Of a DNA stretch of 64,000 nt, positions 21,669 through 35,100 are shown piece by piece. Position numbers and translations under genes: made by a program. The stretch lies in the NCBI RefSeq assembly GCF_027921745.1, contig NC_079239.1, positions 1,143,501 through 1,207,500 of the forward strand, read 5' to 3'. This DNA comes from Schizosaccharomyces osmophilus. Taxonomy: Eukaryota; Ascomycota; Schizosaccharomycetes; Schizosaccharomycetales; Schizosaccharomycetaceae. The notes under the pieces were generated by a model. The model made no database searches. It worked only from the letters and a program-made list of their open reading frames with translations, and was not told where the DNA came from. How positions within the stretch are numbered: position 1 is the stretch's first letter; each line of letters starts with the position of its first letter.

Positions 21669-23324
21669 TTGGATGATCAGTCAGTCACTGATGTCAATGT
21701 AAGGCTTAATAGCCCTTTACCTTTCATTATTTCTTGTCCCGAAAAATAAATTGTTGTTTTGTCTGTTATTGTTGAAAGTAAACGGCGATTTATACGCTAA
21801 ACAGAGAACGATGGTCCACTTGTTAGTACATCCACGAAAACATATAATAACGTACTATATTTTATACATATAACAATGACCATTGGCTTAGCGGTGAAAA
21901 TGTATACTAATCAAAAAACGAACAATAAGATGGACACTACAACACATTTTCATTTTCGCTCTCACTCGGAGTATGTTTGTTTAAAGCAACAACATTGAAC
22001 CTTTTGAATTGATTCAATGAGTAATTTTAGTTTCTTACTTGTTGGAAGAGCTTATCCAATCTTTTGCGTATCATAAACAAGATCGGTAACACCAATCATT
22101 ATTGCCAATATTTATATCATTTTGTGTACGCCCCAGGAACATTTATTTGTAAAGTTCGTTCCCTCATCAGAGGTAGAGAACTGAATATATACTACCAAAT
22201 TACAAGTATTATGCATTAGAAGTGGAGCACTTGTACGTCTGTTTGCATCGTACACAATGATAGATGTTTTGAGGGTTGCACTCTATATTTTGTTACTTTA
22301 TGAGCCAAGTATTTGCTTGCTTGTCCTTTTTTGCAGCACTCGAAATCAAATGTTCATTACGTAAAGATATTATGGATGAAGCTTAAGCGAAAGTAATATA
22401 CAATAATAATGTATTTTACCAGGGCCTTATATAAATGGCAATAGCATCATTATTTATGCTTGCAATCAGTATGGAAGGTGTAACATTCGTCGTTCACTCA
22501 TAAAACATCAACGATTTCTTAAGCGAACATCATTTGTGACAACGTTTTCGAAGCAGGGATGCTACTGACAAGTGCAAATGTAAACCGAAGAACACGGAAA
22601 ATCAATCGCTAATTTTGAAAGACTAATTTATCATCAGTAAGAATACAAGATCTGGTTAGAACTGGTTCACTCGACCATTTATAGTGAAAGCTATTTAGGT
22701 TAATAAGTGCAATGTATATGTTGGTTGATTCAACTCATTGAAACAACGTATCAAAAAAGGTCTGTACCTAGGTATATCGACAAGCGATGTGACCATTACA
22801 GGCTATAGACTTAATCGTATATATCATCCACCGGTTACTAAAGTTAATACTGCTAAAATATTTTAAATTAAGTAAAAAGTCGATACAAAATACAAAATGA
22901 AACCCGAAAAAGGGAGTCGGTAGTTCTCCTCATTACCGAAATTGTTTGCATTGGAAAACTTAGAATAGTAAGTCATCAACAAAATAATTAGATATAGGTT
23001 ATTGGAACGATGTACGAAAGATACTTGTAATTAAATGACTTCAAAGGAATTACAAGAACCTTATGTTTTCTTTTAAGCATGTGGGCATGTGGGATTATGG
23101 AAGAAAAGACAGTACAGTGTATATAGTGTATATAGTGTATAAGAGATGGAAAGTTATGGAATTTTAGTTATGATGGAGAGAAAGGGGGAAGCCGTTCAAG
23201 CTTTCCATTCTTCTTTTGCGCAAAAAAAAAAAAAAAATTTAAACTTACCTCCGTATTTTTCCCCTCTCCTCCCCTCTTCTGACTCTCCTCACGTGAGAAT
23301 AAAATAAAAAAAAAAGTGAGAGGG
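21669..23324. other. Unique spacer before the 5S gene
   Basis: 1.65 kb without recognisable genes. A small tandem of GTGTATATA units lies near 23116-23141, and poly-A and CT-rich tracts lie next to the 5S gene. Confidence 0.45.
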
Positions 23325-23443
23325 AGCCTACAGCACCCCGGATTCCCATGTTGTCTCCAACCATAGTACTAACGAGGCCCTCAGACGCTTAACTGCAGTG
23401 ATCGGACGGGAACTGGTGTTTTCGCCTAGGTATGGCCGTAGAC
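23325..23443 (-). rRNA. 5S ribosomal RNA
   Basis: 119 nt on the minus strand, starting GTCTACGGCCATACCTAGGC and ending GGTGCTGTAGGCT. It matches the S. pombe 5S sequence as I remember it, almost base for base, with internal control region intact (box A near AGTTAAGCGTC, box C near TTAGTACTATGG). A T-run follows. No partner is seen on the right side of the window. Dispersed 5S genes in centromeric repeats are known from S. octosporus and S. cryophilus. Confidence 0.97.
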
Positions 23444-23762
23444 AACTCTGTATCTTTTTTAAGCTATCTATACTATTCATAAGTTACTTTAATAGTATAC
23501 GGGGTTTGTGTTACACATACGTTTGTCATTGAATTGAATTGAATTGAATCCAAACAAAGTAATACGAAATGGCGTTCATCTTCCTTCATCATAAGAATGA
23601 TGAAATATATATTTTTTTTTTTTTTAAAAAAATAATGAAAATTAATGATTGAAACCACTGCACGCTACGCTGAACACTGAATCGGGTAACGTTTGTTTCT
23701 TTATTTATTGACTACAAAAGCATAAACATTATGTATAATTTTTAAGGTAAAGTTTTTGTTGC

Positions 23763-23820
23763 TACCTCTACCTCTACCTCTACCTCTACCTCTACCTCTA
23801 CCTCTACCTCTACCTCTACC
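23763..23820. repeat. (TACCTC)n array
   Basis: Almost ten hexamer units without interruption, about 320 bp from the 5S gene. Not the fission yeast telomere repeat. Confidence 0.97.
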
Positions 23821-24918
23821 GAAACAAATAACTCACTTGAGCATCCACATACTTGGCTGGCTGTTTATATAACTCATATCCTCCTCCTACGTTTTTACAA
23901 TGTTTATCACATAATTCTAGCTCGTCGTCCATCTTGCACTCAATAAGCTTAATGTCCCTTCTCGTAAGAATGGTATCATGAGACAAAATCACTAAAAGAA
24001 ATCTTTTCCAAATGCTACTTTACAATGAAATCCTTCCATTGCAACATGAATTGAAAACAGAAACTCGAAAACCTGTAATATGAGGCTGATCTGTAACTTT
24101 TGGCTCGCAAAAATGAACGCCGGAAAGACATAATACATATCAGCATGATTTCCCATCAAATGATGGTTATTTTGGGGTAAAGACGAGTTTTGTGTGTCAA
24201 TCGCCTTTTTGGTTTTAAGGTAGCTAGCTCACTAGATTGTACATATCTTCTCTAACTACCAGCAAATGTAGTGTTCAAATCTATACAAAAGCTGCACGTA
24301 TTATCAGTAGCTAACTTCAAATTCGTTTCAAAAAGTACTCACATTCATGGAATAAATTATATTTACTTGCAAGTGGCTTTTTGTAACTACACCTTTCCAA
24401 ATGGTAACCTCCAAAAACACATATACTCATATTTTCTTTGTCTCCGACATCAGTTGCAGCAAGTCATATTCTCTATATGTACCATGCTGTGCCGGTTCAC
24501 TTTCCAATCAATCTTCCCAACTAATAATACTTGCATTACAAACTAATAACATTTGGGGAGGAGGAGGCAGAATCAATTCCTTAAACTTTGTTATGTCATA
24601 CGTTAAAAACATGAAAGAAAAGAAAAGAAAATAAACAAATAAATAATAGTAGTAGAAAATTTAGCTTAGCTTCTACTAATGAATCGTCGATATTCATTTT
24701 GTTGACTGTTTCGGATCAAATGTAGACATATAAAATAAATCAATCAAATGGCGTTTACTATTATTGCCTTGAAGCGTATACGCTATAAGTGATGCTTAGT
24801 AGTAAATTCATCTTTTTAAAAACGTAACTAACCTCGGTTATTTTGCACTTATTGTGGGACCTGTTCGTTTGTTTTTTACCGAAATATAGTTAGAAGTTCG
24901 ATTTAATCGTTCGTAGCA
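23821..24918. other. Unique spacer up to the left arm
   Basis: About 1.1 kb. A 91-codon ORF at 24271-24546 (+) starts MFKSIQKLHVLSVANFKF; it is unique, has no family and no supporting splice sites, so I leave it as a possibility only. Confidence 0.4.
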
Positions 24919-24948
24919 CGGCCATGGGCGTGAAGTTTGATAGCACTC

Positions 24949-24985
24949 GATACGATACGATACGATACGATACGATACAATACAA
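24949..24985. repeat. (GATAC)n array at outer arm edge
   Basis: About six to seven pentamer units grading into ATACA, just inside the outer end of the left arm. The mirror array at 50957-51000 has slightly different unit composition. Confidence 0.93.
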
Positions 24986-25454
24986 TCAAGCCCACCCACC
25001 TACCCACCTGTCAAGTCATTTCTATAGCTAATTGATTGTTTGCATGATAACGAATTGATAATCTTTGCAAATATAAGGGCGACAAGGTGTACGCGTATTT
25101 GGAGAGTTAGAGACTTGACTCGACGTTGTGACAAATACTTCTTCTGTAGTCATGCAAGTGTATTGAAGATAAAATAATGGAAAGTGCAATATGAAACTAC
25201 ACAAATAGAATTCCAATTCAGGGCTTTAAAAGTTGTAACGGATAGAGACAACAATATTTTTACTTATAATCTATAATCGCAATAAAGGTATATTTCTTTT
25301 CAATCTTCGCTGTGCTTGCTTATCGTTTATAAAGCTGTAAAGGCATGCTCTTCTTGTTTGGATGTTCCATATTTCAGAATAGATGAGGAATAGGGAAATA
25401 TCTCATTGAAATATGGGTAAAATCAATGTCAAATTAGTGAACGTATATATACAC

Positions 25455-25964
25455 TCAATACAGAAGAATATTGTTGTCTTGTCCGTTCATCAATGCTTCG
25501 TTTATGGTGGGTTGAAGACATAAGAAACACAGCGAATCTATTCTCTCACGATTCAGCAACATGGATGTTGCTGTTTGTTTTGTGATTGCGGAATAAATTT
25601 GGTTTCGAAGGAGATTGATTTCAATGTCCATCCACGAATAGTAACTATCAAACTCATCTTGTAAAAAACTGATGTCTTGATTTGTATGCATAGCAAGTAG
25701 TAATAGTACTTACCCCATATGTACTCCAAGAAGTGAAGAATGGATTGAGAAACCGATGGTGAAACCCAGATCGTCTATTATATGTACATTGGGCATAGCG
25801 GTTGTTGAAGCCCATGAACAGAAAGCGATATATGATAAGTTTTTATTAATGACAGCTACTATGATTTGAGATAAAAAATAACATAGTATCTGATTTCGAC
25901 ACAGTTGATAAGATATGATAGGTGATTTTCTTCTTTTAAAAATGAATAATAGAAGATCAAGCAT
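25455..25964 (-). CDS. Candidate spliced gene in the arm, function unknown (left copy)
   Basis: Exon 25964-25714 and exon 25668-25455 flank a 45-bp GTAAGT...ATCAG intron and join in frame to 154 residues. The first exon is hydrophobic with a basic patch (MLDLLLFIFKRRK) and may contain membrane segments (SQIIVAVINKNLSYIAF; GFTIGFSIHSSLLGVHM). The second is soluble in character: GFLQDEFDSYYSWMDIEINL and LLNRERIDSLCFLCLQ. The true N-terminus is uncertain because another frame is open just upstream after a CAACAG acceptor-like site. The mirror copy at 49977-50486 has the same structure. No family recognised. It is single-exon-fragmented if splicing is ignored, which may be why it would be missed. 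Confidence 0.42.
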
Positions 25965-27137
25965 TCATCACAGAATATGGCATTCTGTTGAAGAATAAAT
26001 ATACTTTTGACAAATCAAGCTTCGTCTATTGAACTAACCGATTGCTAATAAACAACAGTCAAACGTAATACTGTAATATGATATGATATGCATTCATGAC
26101 TGACTGACTTGGGTTACCACCGTAATTCACATATCAAAATCCTCACGGCTTAAGTTGAGAAAGAACCTCTCCGTGCTATCAAAACTTTTAATATTTCAAA
26201 GCAAAAACTTTCTATTTTATTATTTTCTTTATTTGTAGGATTGAATGTAAAGAAACATGCAAAGGTGGGTGTTTTATATCAAAGCTTTCGAGAGACCTTA
26301 CGTAATTGAATGTCGTTAAAGCTAAGAGAGGGAAAAGCTTATATTTTTTCGATACGGTAGTAGTATAGCGAGTTAGGAACTTTTCTTTATATCGACAACT
26401 GTAATATGGGGAAGCACCAACTACGAACTACGTAAAATAGCGACAATTTTTTTAGAACGACACGAGATGACTGCGATGCTTCGGCGACACAGACGAATAC
26501 TGTCAATAACAATTAGAACAACAATGACATCAAAAAGCCCGTGTTTCCTCCTCGTAATCGCAGCCATAGCATTAGGCTGCCAATAACCTCCTGAACCCGG
26601 AAATCTTTGTTGAGATTAAGTTATAAATAGATAGATAGGTAGATAGGTAGATAGAACATAATGCAATAGGATAAGCGACCTTAAAAAACAATCAAAAGCC
26701 ACGGAGACGAGCGTTCTTCTCACAACAGTACATAACTACCTTATTTCGATTCACATAGGGAAGCGAGGAAGAAGGAAGCTGAATTATGGTATTGATGCTT
26801 TTTCCAATCTTCCTTTCAACTCCCTGTGATTGACATCTTCCGTTCCCATTAATCGCCTTTCATACAAGCTTGCTACAGCCATAAAGAGTTTTTATTTACA
26901 CACTATTTCAATGATGCAACCAGCTGTTATTTATCTCACGATATGACAACCATATCAGCCAAGATTTTATTTAATTGTATAGATCTACTGTAAGCTTTTT
27001 GGCTTTTATTGTCACACTGATAAGCTCGACGTATGCTAGGCTTTTTAGCTTGTATATGGATTTTGTTACATACATCATGATATTTTGGATAACTTTTAGG
27101 GAATTACTTACTTTCAATTGTCACAGCGTAGTGTCAG
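25965..27137. other. Arm spacer between candidate gene and retroelement
   Basis: 1.2 kb of unremarkable sequence, mirrored on the right. Includes a TAGATAGG tandem at 26627-26655 (mirror near 49288-49313). No gene seen. Confidence 0.45.
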
Positions 27138-27539
27138 TGTCATAATCCGTATACAATATCACTAATGCCTTGCTACGATTATCAGATTGTGGTAAAATCA
27201 TATAAAAGAATCCCTTTATGACAATATGTAAATAACGGAAGTTTCTAACAATTAAACAAAGACACTTCATCAAGAGGAAACAGTGTTAGCTACTTTAGAA
27301 GAAATATATATATATATATATATATATACCCAGCGTTGGAAGATTTGACTGATCTAGCTAAATAAATTGTTTATATAACTTTGTTAGTGAAGCAAATCCC
27401 TGGAAGCTATTACTATTCAATCTAAGTAGTATCAAAGCATCCAATTTAAGTCAAACATACAATTTACTGTAATTGTTATTACATACATCTTTTCCACTGA
27501 ATACTTATTCTCATAACGAGTGAGACTTCGTCTGTGACA
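27138..27539 (+). repeat. 5' LTR of left retroelement
   Basis: 402 bp, TGTCATAA...TGTGACA, containing an (AT)n run at 27304-27328. Shares its central and 3' parts (GGAAGATTTGACTGATCTAG; TCCACTGAATACTTATTCTC) with the 3' LTR; the 5' half is much less similar. Confidence 0.93.
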
Positions 27540-27543
27540 AATT

Positions 27544-27558
27544 TATCTTCCAATCTGA
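27544..27558 (+). promoter_or_regulatory. Self-priming type primer-binding region
   Basis: ATCTTCCAATCTGAA lies just 3' of the 5' LTR and is the exact complement of 15 bases inside the 3' LTR (31989-32003). Tf1-group elements are known to prime reverse transcription from their own folded-back transcript instead of a tRNA, and this arrangement fits that. Confidence 0.7.
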
Positions 27559-27603
27559 AAGTGGAAATAGTTTCGTTTTATTACAAATTAAACGAACAGA
27601 AGT

Positions 27604-28470
27604 ATGGAAATGGATTCCGAAAATTCAGGAACTGGATTTTTCGTTAGTGCGATGGATATGCAAAATCTCAAAGCGGAAATAAGCGATCAACTCAAGGTTA
27701 TATCTGAACAGATGGTTGCTGCAAATCAAGAAAAAATGGCCGAAAAATTAAGTCAAATGGAAATTGACGAAGATTACATCGCCGAAGAACCAATGGACCT
27801 AATTGAAAGTGTTGAGAACGCTTATGGTAATAGGGCTGAAAAATACTTAAGACGAATTAATACGAGAGAACCAGAAGTTTATAATCCAGATAAACATGAA
27901 TTAGATGATTTCCTGCGAGACTTGGAAACCATATACGAAATGGTACGTTTGGTGTTTCCTACTGACCAAGAAAAAATCATGTATCTTTATTCTAAATCCC
28001 AAAGTCATCAGAGACAACAGATAAGAGAAGTGGTAAAGAAACCCGGTCCAAATAGAACGTTCGACTTTGTATTCGAAAAAGTTTTTCGAAGCGGATCAAA
28101 CGACTCTTGGGTAGAGACTCTCCATGAACATCTGGACAAGGCTACTAATTCAGATTTCGATTTCGCAGAGTACAGAAAATGGCTTTTAAATTTGGACGTG
28201 GAAACCAACATAAAGATCAGTGCATTCCTATGTCAAAAAATGCATAACCGAAATCAACTCTTAAAAAATAAATATGAAAAAGGAGATCCACAAAAAGCCA
28301 TGAGAGAAACAAATCGCCACGCACGGTATACACCACCTCCAAAACCAACGAAATATACACGCCAACAGTTCTCAACACAGAAACAGAAAGCTTGGAAACC
28401 AAATAAGCGCGAACAAACCAAGAACTGGGATGACTCCAAATATGGAGCGAAATCAAAGCCAAGCGAATGA
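27604..28470 (+). pseudogene. gag region of left retroelement
   Basis: Reads as a 288-residue Gag-like protein: acidic N-terminus, a capsid-like helical middle and a basic glutamine/lysine-rich end without a CCHC zinc knuckle, as in Tf1-type Gag. Part of a broken element. Confidence 0.85.
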
Positions 28471-28499
28471 CTAGACAAGGGAAACAAGTCTAGAAGAGA

Positions 28500-31400
28500 T
28501 GAAGTCGTCTCTATAAACAAGGTCATTGTAGGAAATCCACAAACACACTACGAAAAACAATCTTCGCAAAATCAAGATGTCAAAATTGCAAACCTCAAGG
28601 TCAATGCATTGATAGATACTGGCGCCAACGTATCCATCTTGAGAGAAGACCTGGCTAAATAAATTACGCGTAAATTTAATAAAGAAAACCGAACGTTTCT
28701 GGGGATAACAAACGACAAACTTCAAGTTAAAGGAAATTTAACATTGCTAGTAGAAATCAATAAACGAAAATTTTACGAAACGTTTATAATTACTCCGACT
28801 TCAGAAAACGAAGTTCTCCTCGGATGGAGCATCTTGAAAAAATTGAAAAGTTTAGACTTTATATATGGCAACAAGACAAAGGAGGAAAAGAATAACGACA
28901 AGGAAAATCCAAAAGTCGAAGATATATTAAAATCATTCAACAAAGTGTTCACAGAAGTTGCAGACATTCCTTTGCCCAGACACACAGATAGTGATTTGAA
29001 AATTGAACTTACAAACAAATTGCCAGATTACGCACCGAAACTAAGGCCATATACACAAAAAGAATCTGCGACAATAAAAGAAAACGTGCAAAAATTATTA
29101 AGTCAAGGCAAAATTCGCGAAAGCTCATCAAATATTATGTGCGCTCCATTAGTTGTACCGAAAAAGGGAACAGATAAATACCGCATGGTTATAAACTATA
29201 AACTATAAACCACTAAATGCAATCACCAAAAGAGACAATTACCCATTACCAAACTTTGAAGAAATTATAAATTGTCTAAGCGGAGCCAAAGTTTTCAGTA
29301 CGATTGACCTGAAAGAAGCATATCATTTACTTAGAATTCAAAAAGGCGATGAACAAAAGACAGCCTTCAAGACATCCTTTGGAGCATTCGAATACAAAGT
29401 AATGCCCTTTGGATTAACCAATGCGCCAGCAAATTTTCAAAGGTATATTAACAAAGTACTTTTACCATACCTTGGAATTTTTATTATCGTTTATTTGGAC
29501 GATATTCTGATATTTTCCGCCTCAGAAAAAGAACACGAGGAACATTTACGAAAAGTATTGCAGAAGCTACAAGACGCAAAATTATACGCAAATCGAGAGA
29601 AATGTACCTTTTTCCAAAAGAAAGTCAAATTCTTAGGTCATATCTTCTCCAACCAAGGACTGGAGATTGACCCAGAAAGAATTCAAGCTGTTACAAATTG
29701 GCCTGAACCCAATACGTTGCGACGCCTACAATCTTTCTTAGGTTTTGTTAATTATTCTAGATGATTTATGCCGAATCTTTCAAAATTGGCACGACCGTTA
29801 TATGACTTAACAAAGAAGAATGTCAAGTACAGATGGACCGATCGTCATAAAGAAGCCTTTGTCAACATCAAGAAAGAACTAAAAAACGATTCTATGCTAA
29901 AACACTATGATCCAACAAAAGAAACTCGATTAGAAACTGACGCTTCCGACTTTGCCATAGGAGCCATTCTATCGCAAAAACAAGAAGACAACGTTTATCA
30001 TCCAATAGCTTTCTATTCAGAAACATTCACAGATCGTCAATGCATTTGGCCAACATGGGAAAAAGAAGCCTATGCAATTATTGCTGCTCTCCGAAAATGG
30101 TATCATTTCTTAGCTCACACAGAAACACCATTTCAAATATTAACGGATCACAAGAATCTAACATCTATGTTTACAAAAATTCGCACAGATACTCGTTCCA
30201 AATCAATAGATGGGCAACAGAATTGGAACTATACAATTTCGAAATTCAATATCGACCTGGCCGAAAGAATGAACCAGCAGACGCAATCTCACGTCGCCCA
30301 GATTATAAAATCACTGCCATCAATCAACTAAGTGAAGCAAATTATGTAACAAATGTTTTCGATTACGTTCGCAAAGAATACTCCAATCATAAAAAGTTTC
30401 AAAGAATCCTAAATGGAGACAACGACAATCCGCAATATACAATTATAAACGGCCTCATCATTAATGAACAGTTCCACAACTAGTTCAGTTGATATGTTAT
30501 CAATTCCATGATCATCCTATTTCAGGAGGACATCGAGGAAAACTGTCCACAACAAATCGCATTCGCGAAAAGTTTTATTGGCAAGGAATGACAAGCGATA
30601 TCCAAAAGTATGTTAAAAATTGTGATATATGTCAGCACAGTAAAACTCGAAATCATCAACGCTATGGTCAATTACAACCACTGCCCATTGCAGAAAAACC
30701 GTTTCAACATTATTCTATGGATTTTATCGTTGGATTACCAGTATCTCAAGGTAAAGATGCCATCTTAACAATTGTTGATCGTTTCACCAAAATGGCTTGG
30801 TTTCTTCCTTGTAATACAACCACGACCGCAGAACAACTGATTGAAATGTTCGAAGATCACATCGTATCGGTATACGGCAATCCAAGAGATATCGTTTCCG
30901 ACCGAGGACCTGTATTCATTTCTGATAAATGGAAACAATACCTCAAAGATCATAATGTAACACTCAAATTATCTTCTGGATATCATCCACAAACGAATGG
31001 ACAAACTGAGCGTATTAACCAAATAGTAGAAACATATTTACGTTGCTATATGCACGACAACTTGGAAAATTGGGCTACATATTTGAAGAAAGCACAGTTA
31101 TGTTATAACTCTGCCGAACATAGCGCTACCAAAGTAAGCCCTGTAAAGGCCGCATTTGGTATACAACCTATACTAACAGAATGGGATTTGCAAGTGATAA
31201 ACGATCTCGGTACATCATTTTTATCCTCACAAACAGAACCTGTTCACGAGATCAGAAACCACATACGAAAAGCAAATGAACGTTATACAAAATACTATAA
31301 TCGCAAGACAGAGATACCGCCGATATTCAAATCCGGTGACCAAGTACTCATTAAGAATGGTAAAGTGGGATTCTTTCATCAAAACAACAAACTGGAACCA

Positions 31401-31742
31401 ACGTTTGTCGGACCATTCGAAATAAAAAAGAAAGTTGCAGAACACAACTATACTTTAAATTTTCCTCGTGAAATACGAAGACGATACCCTGCATCATTTC
31501 ATGTGTCTGAACTCGAACCATACAACGCAGACTCACATGCAAACAACTTTCTAGCAAATATAACTATCGACCGTATATTAGACGTCGACAACAACCAAAA
31601 GCCTTCGCTTTATTACTGTTTATACCATACGAAACTGTCAAACGACTACCTTCGTTCAGTCACTTGGATCCCCACTCACATTGTTCAACAGAAAGCAGAT
31701 GCAAAACTCGTTGAATTTAACCACAGCGCTTCATCTCGATAG
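28500..31742 (+). pseudogene. pol region of left retroelement (protease, RT, RNase H, integrase)
   Basis: Order protease, reverse transcriptase, RNase H, integrase marks Ty3/gypsy. Landmarks: protease LIDTGANVS, RT YLDDILIFS, RNase H TDASDFAIGA, integrase zinc-binding HPISGGHRG...CDICQ and DRGPVF...QTNGQTERINQ. The C-terminal ~70 residues of integrase (ITIDRILDV...YYCLYH...TWIP) resemble the divergent chromodomain of Tf1. Broken; see the element entry. Confidence 0.9.
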
Positions 31743-31802
31743 AACCGCAAGGAAAACAAGATCTTTCAATTCAAGGAAGTGAAAGCGTCTTAAGAAGGGA
31801 GG

Positions 31803-32197
31803 TGTCATAACCGGTATACGATATTACTAATATCTTGATACAATAAATGTATTGTATTATCAAATACGTTATTACAAAACTAAATGTTCATTTTTGCGAC
31901 TGAAAATTTTATAAATCTAGAACTAAGGTTATATAGAAGCTGACTAATCCTAGAAAGATATATATACCTCTAATGGAAAGCTCAAATCTTCAGATTGGAA
32001 GATTTGACTGATCTAGCTAAATAAAATTGTTCATACAACTTACTTAGTGAATCAGATCCCTGGAAGCTATTACTATCTTTCTATAGTACAAACGCATCCA
32101 ATTTATAAGTCAAATATACAATTTTATGAATTGTTATTACTTACATCTTTTCCACTGAATACTTATTCTCATAACAAGTGAGATTCATCCTGTGACA
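31803..32197 (+). repeat. 3' LTR of left retroelement
   Basis: 395 bp, TGTCATAACC...TGTGACA, preceded by the purine tract AAGAAGGGAGG. It carries the 15-base complement of the primer-binding region. Confidence 0.93.
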
Positions 32198-35100
32198 GAC
32201 AGTATTCGAAATATTCACAAATATTACAAGATACTTACGAAAGTTATAGAAGTATAATACTAAGTAGTACAAGTTAATACAACCTCATAATATTATAACA
32301 TGTTTAGCTAGCTAACTTACTAACTGTACTTCTACAATTTTAACATCATGTATGTAAAAAAAGTTTGCGAAATAATTAAATACTACCACTCTTAATTAAA
32401 CTTTTTTATTGTAAAGTTATAAGCTCAGGCGGATCAAAGACTAACTTGTTGCAACCTAAAAAATAAGCCCAATAATACTACACAATCCAGTATACTCGTG
32501 CTACAAATATGTCCAGTGTGAGGTATATATTATCACGTTATGATTTTTGTTTCCATTTATTTATCCTCATCATTAAGTGATATTAATAAAGCTGCTGTAT
32601 AAAAATAACATTTCTCAATTGAACGGAAACATAAAAAAGGATAATTGAGATTTAACAGGTTGACTTCATGATTTCTGCTAGCATTTACTGAAAACATATA
32701 CAATATTTAATCAACCCTCAAACTCAAACATACTCATGTATGAAAGCAATAAAAATGCAAAGCTGACCTTTTACTGGTACAAATGCAGATAAAAAAAATT
32801 ATACAATCATACGATAATTGGAATCAAAATCAGCTTCTCAGCTCTTTTTTTATGTGCTTAAATTATTGTCGGATCTCATCTCTGCTTTTCCGCTGATACA
32901 GAAGAGAAACGTAGATCCAATTAGAGAATACAAAGATTGATTTGAAGATTATAGTAAGAAAGTACTGCTACTTAAGACTATAATCGATTGGAATATATGG
33001 AAGAATTAAAAGCAAACCGTTATTAGACTCTGAATTCGCAAATTTAATTATTTGAGTGAATGTATTTTATTGACTATTTCAACTTAAGCTAAGGTTTTTT
33101 TTAAAGGGTTATAAGAAAAAAGACAATAAGACAATCTCTTAGTATTAAATTTATTCGTAAGATAGCGTTTATAAACAAGCACAAAAAGTATAGAATTGTA
33201 CTAATAGGCAAAAACAAAAAAAAAAAGGGGAAATAAATTTTAATAAGATTACATTCTGAGTAATTTGCGCTAATCAGAAAGGTTTCTTTCAATTCTATCA
33301 ATTCTGTTCATGAATGTTTCCAACATGTCTTTCCTGACTAGCATATTGGTTAGGTGATTACATAAATCCAATGCGGTGACTGCTTATAAAGAGTCTTCGA
33401 AAACTGGAAACGTTGCAACTGAGAAATTAATGCAGTCTTAAGAGGGTCTTTGAAATCTGTTCGCGAATGACCTCGATAACCAACGTCTTTTACTTACTTC
33501 TCAATCGTAAAGTAATCGCCATAAAATTCTTTTGTTCCTTCTAAAAACGAGGAGATATAACTAAACGCTTTGATCTAGTTTCATTTTGACAATGCTTACA
33601 TTTAGCTACTAGTGAAGGAAGCTGTAATGTAATTTCTATTAGAACTGAGAAAACTGGTAGATTTTTCGTTAATTAGCATACAGACAAAGGGGTATTGTAA
33701 AGATATTTTGAGCTCTGCTGCACATTTTAAACGGACATACTAATTATATACTAAAAACCATTTCACGATCTTAGACATAAGTCGGCTTAATCGACAATTT
33801 TCTGAAATCATGCTTGGTCGTTACTCATTGTTTGGGTACTGCACTAATTACTATAATATGTATTTGCGTTTTATTGGCGAAACAACATCAAACAAGGAAT
33901 TTTACAGCATTTTCCATATTTAATGCAAATCCACCTTTATTTTACTTCCATAGCTTAACCTGTACCAGCCAAATATATAGCTTACTTCATTATTTTCAAT
34001 ATTTGAACAGTGAGTAAATATTACAACTTCCACAGCTTTACGTTGATGAAAGTATTTGAACGACAATAATCAAGAATTTATAAAATGCTTCGGTATGAAA
34101 AAGAAAGGAGGATGATTAATTGTTTTCTAAGTATCGTACTCACCAATTATATTGAAACCTCAACAAATTTGCTCTACAATCGACAGAACATACAAGGTAG
34201 CCTATCCAATTCATCAGTTTATTAAGAAAATAAATAGAAAACGATTCCTCCTATAGTAAACTACTTGACGCATATATATAATGGCCATAATTCAATAACT
34301 ATTTAAAGAGATTTTTTTATTCGGTATGCTTTCAGTTATCGTATCTAGTATCAAACATGATTTAGTTACTTATAAAGGTAGGCGATCGTTGTCAGAAATT
34401 CAGATAATGCCCTATCTGATGCTTATCCTATAAACAAGTGCCTTTTAATTTTGGATAACCTTCCTTAGGACCTTCTTATATATCTATGTATGCATTAGAG
34501 GGCGATTTGGCAAATCTAAGCTTTATAGAGTCTTTATAAAGTAAGAATAATGCTTGTCAGTTTGTCTGACACAGTGTTGAAAAATTGGGGTGGAACTGTT
34601 AAAAAGACAGCAAATCAGAAAAGACAAGTGGTTGGTAATTCTAGCGTAATTACAAAAATTGGATCTCCTTTTCATGCATAAAGATGTGCATGCAGCTTTG
34701 TTCATGTTTCGAATTTATGCAAAGGTCGAGGAGAACTTAAAATCATCAAAACCTGTTTAATAAAAAATCGTTTAAAGATTCTTTATGTTCTACTCCGCTT
34801 TCCGACAAGCACTCTTGTGTGTGTGTTTTTTTTTTTTTTTTTTTTTGAGTAGCAATTCATCGTCAAGGTGCCCTTTTAAATGGGTTACGCAAACATATTC
34901 GATAATACCGTGCAAGGTTTAAAATGAGGAAAGTAATGATATTTGAACATCTTTTCTATGTTACAGCCTTAAAGTGAGAGTTATTATTTATTTTTCTTCA
35001 TACTTATTCGGATAGTTTTTATTATATCGAAGCTATCAACAAATAGAGAACCATTTATCCTTTTTAAAGTTAATTTAAAGCTAGTAGCGATCATTATTTG

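Larger units (their letters stand above)
27138..32197 (+). mobile_element. LTR retroelement, Ty3/gypsy, Tf1/sushi chromovirus type (left copy, broken)
   Basis: About 5.06 kb with both LTRs, a primer-binding region, gag, protease, reverse transcriptase, RNase H, integrase and a polypurine tract at 31790-31802. It is a fossil with about half a dozen interruptions, shared with the mirror copy, so the breaks predate duplication or homogenisation of the arms. The two LTRs of the copy differ strongly from one another, which indicates age or a mosaic origin, whereas the left and right copies are almost identical. No clear target-site duplication was found. Tcry1 of S. cryophilus is the obvious element to compare. 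Confidence 0.95.

Noticed and set aside
23763-23820. TACCTC array as interstitial telomere
   Set aside because: Unit does not match the fission yeast telomere repeat (GGTTACA type), so treated as a microsatellite.
23325-24546. A wtf meiotic driver beside the 5S gene
   Set aside because: wtf genes often flank 5S genes in this clade, but no multi-exon membrane protein with wtf features is visible here.
24271-24546. 91-codon ORF MFKSIQKLHV...
   Set aside because: No family, no conserved second copy, no convincing splice sites.
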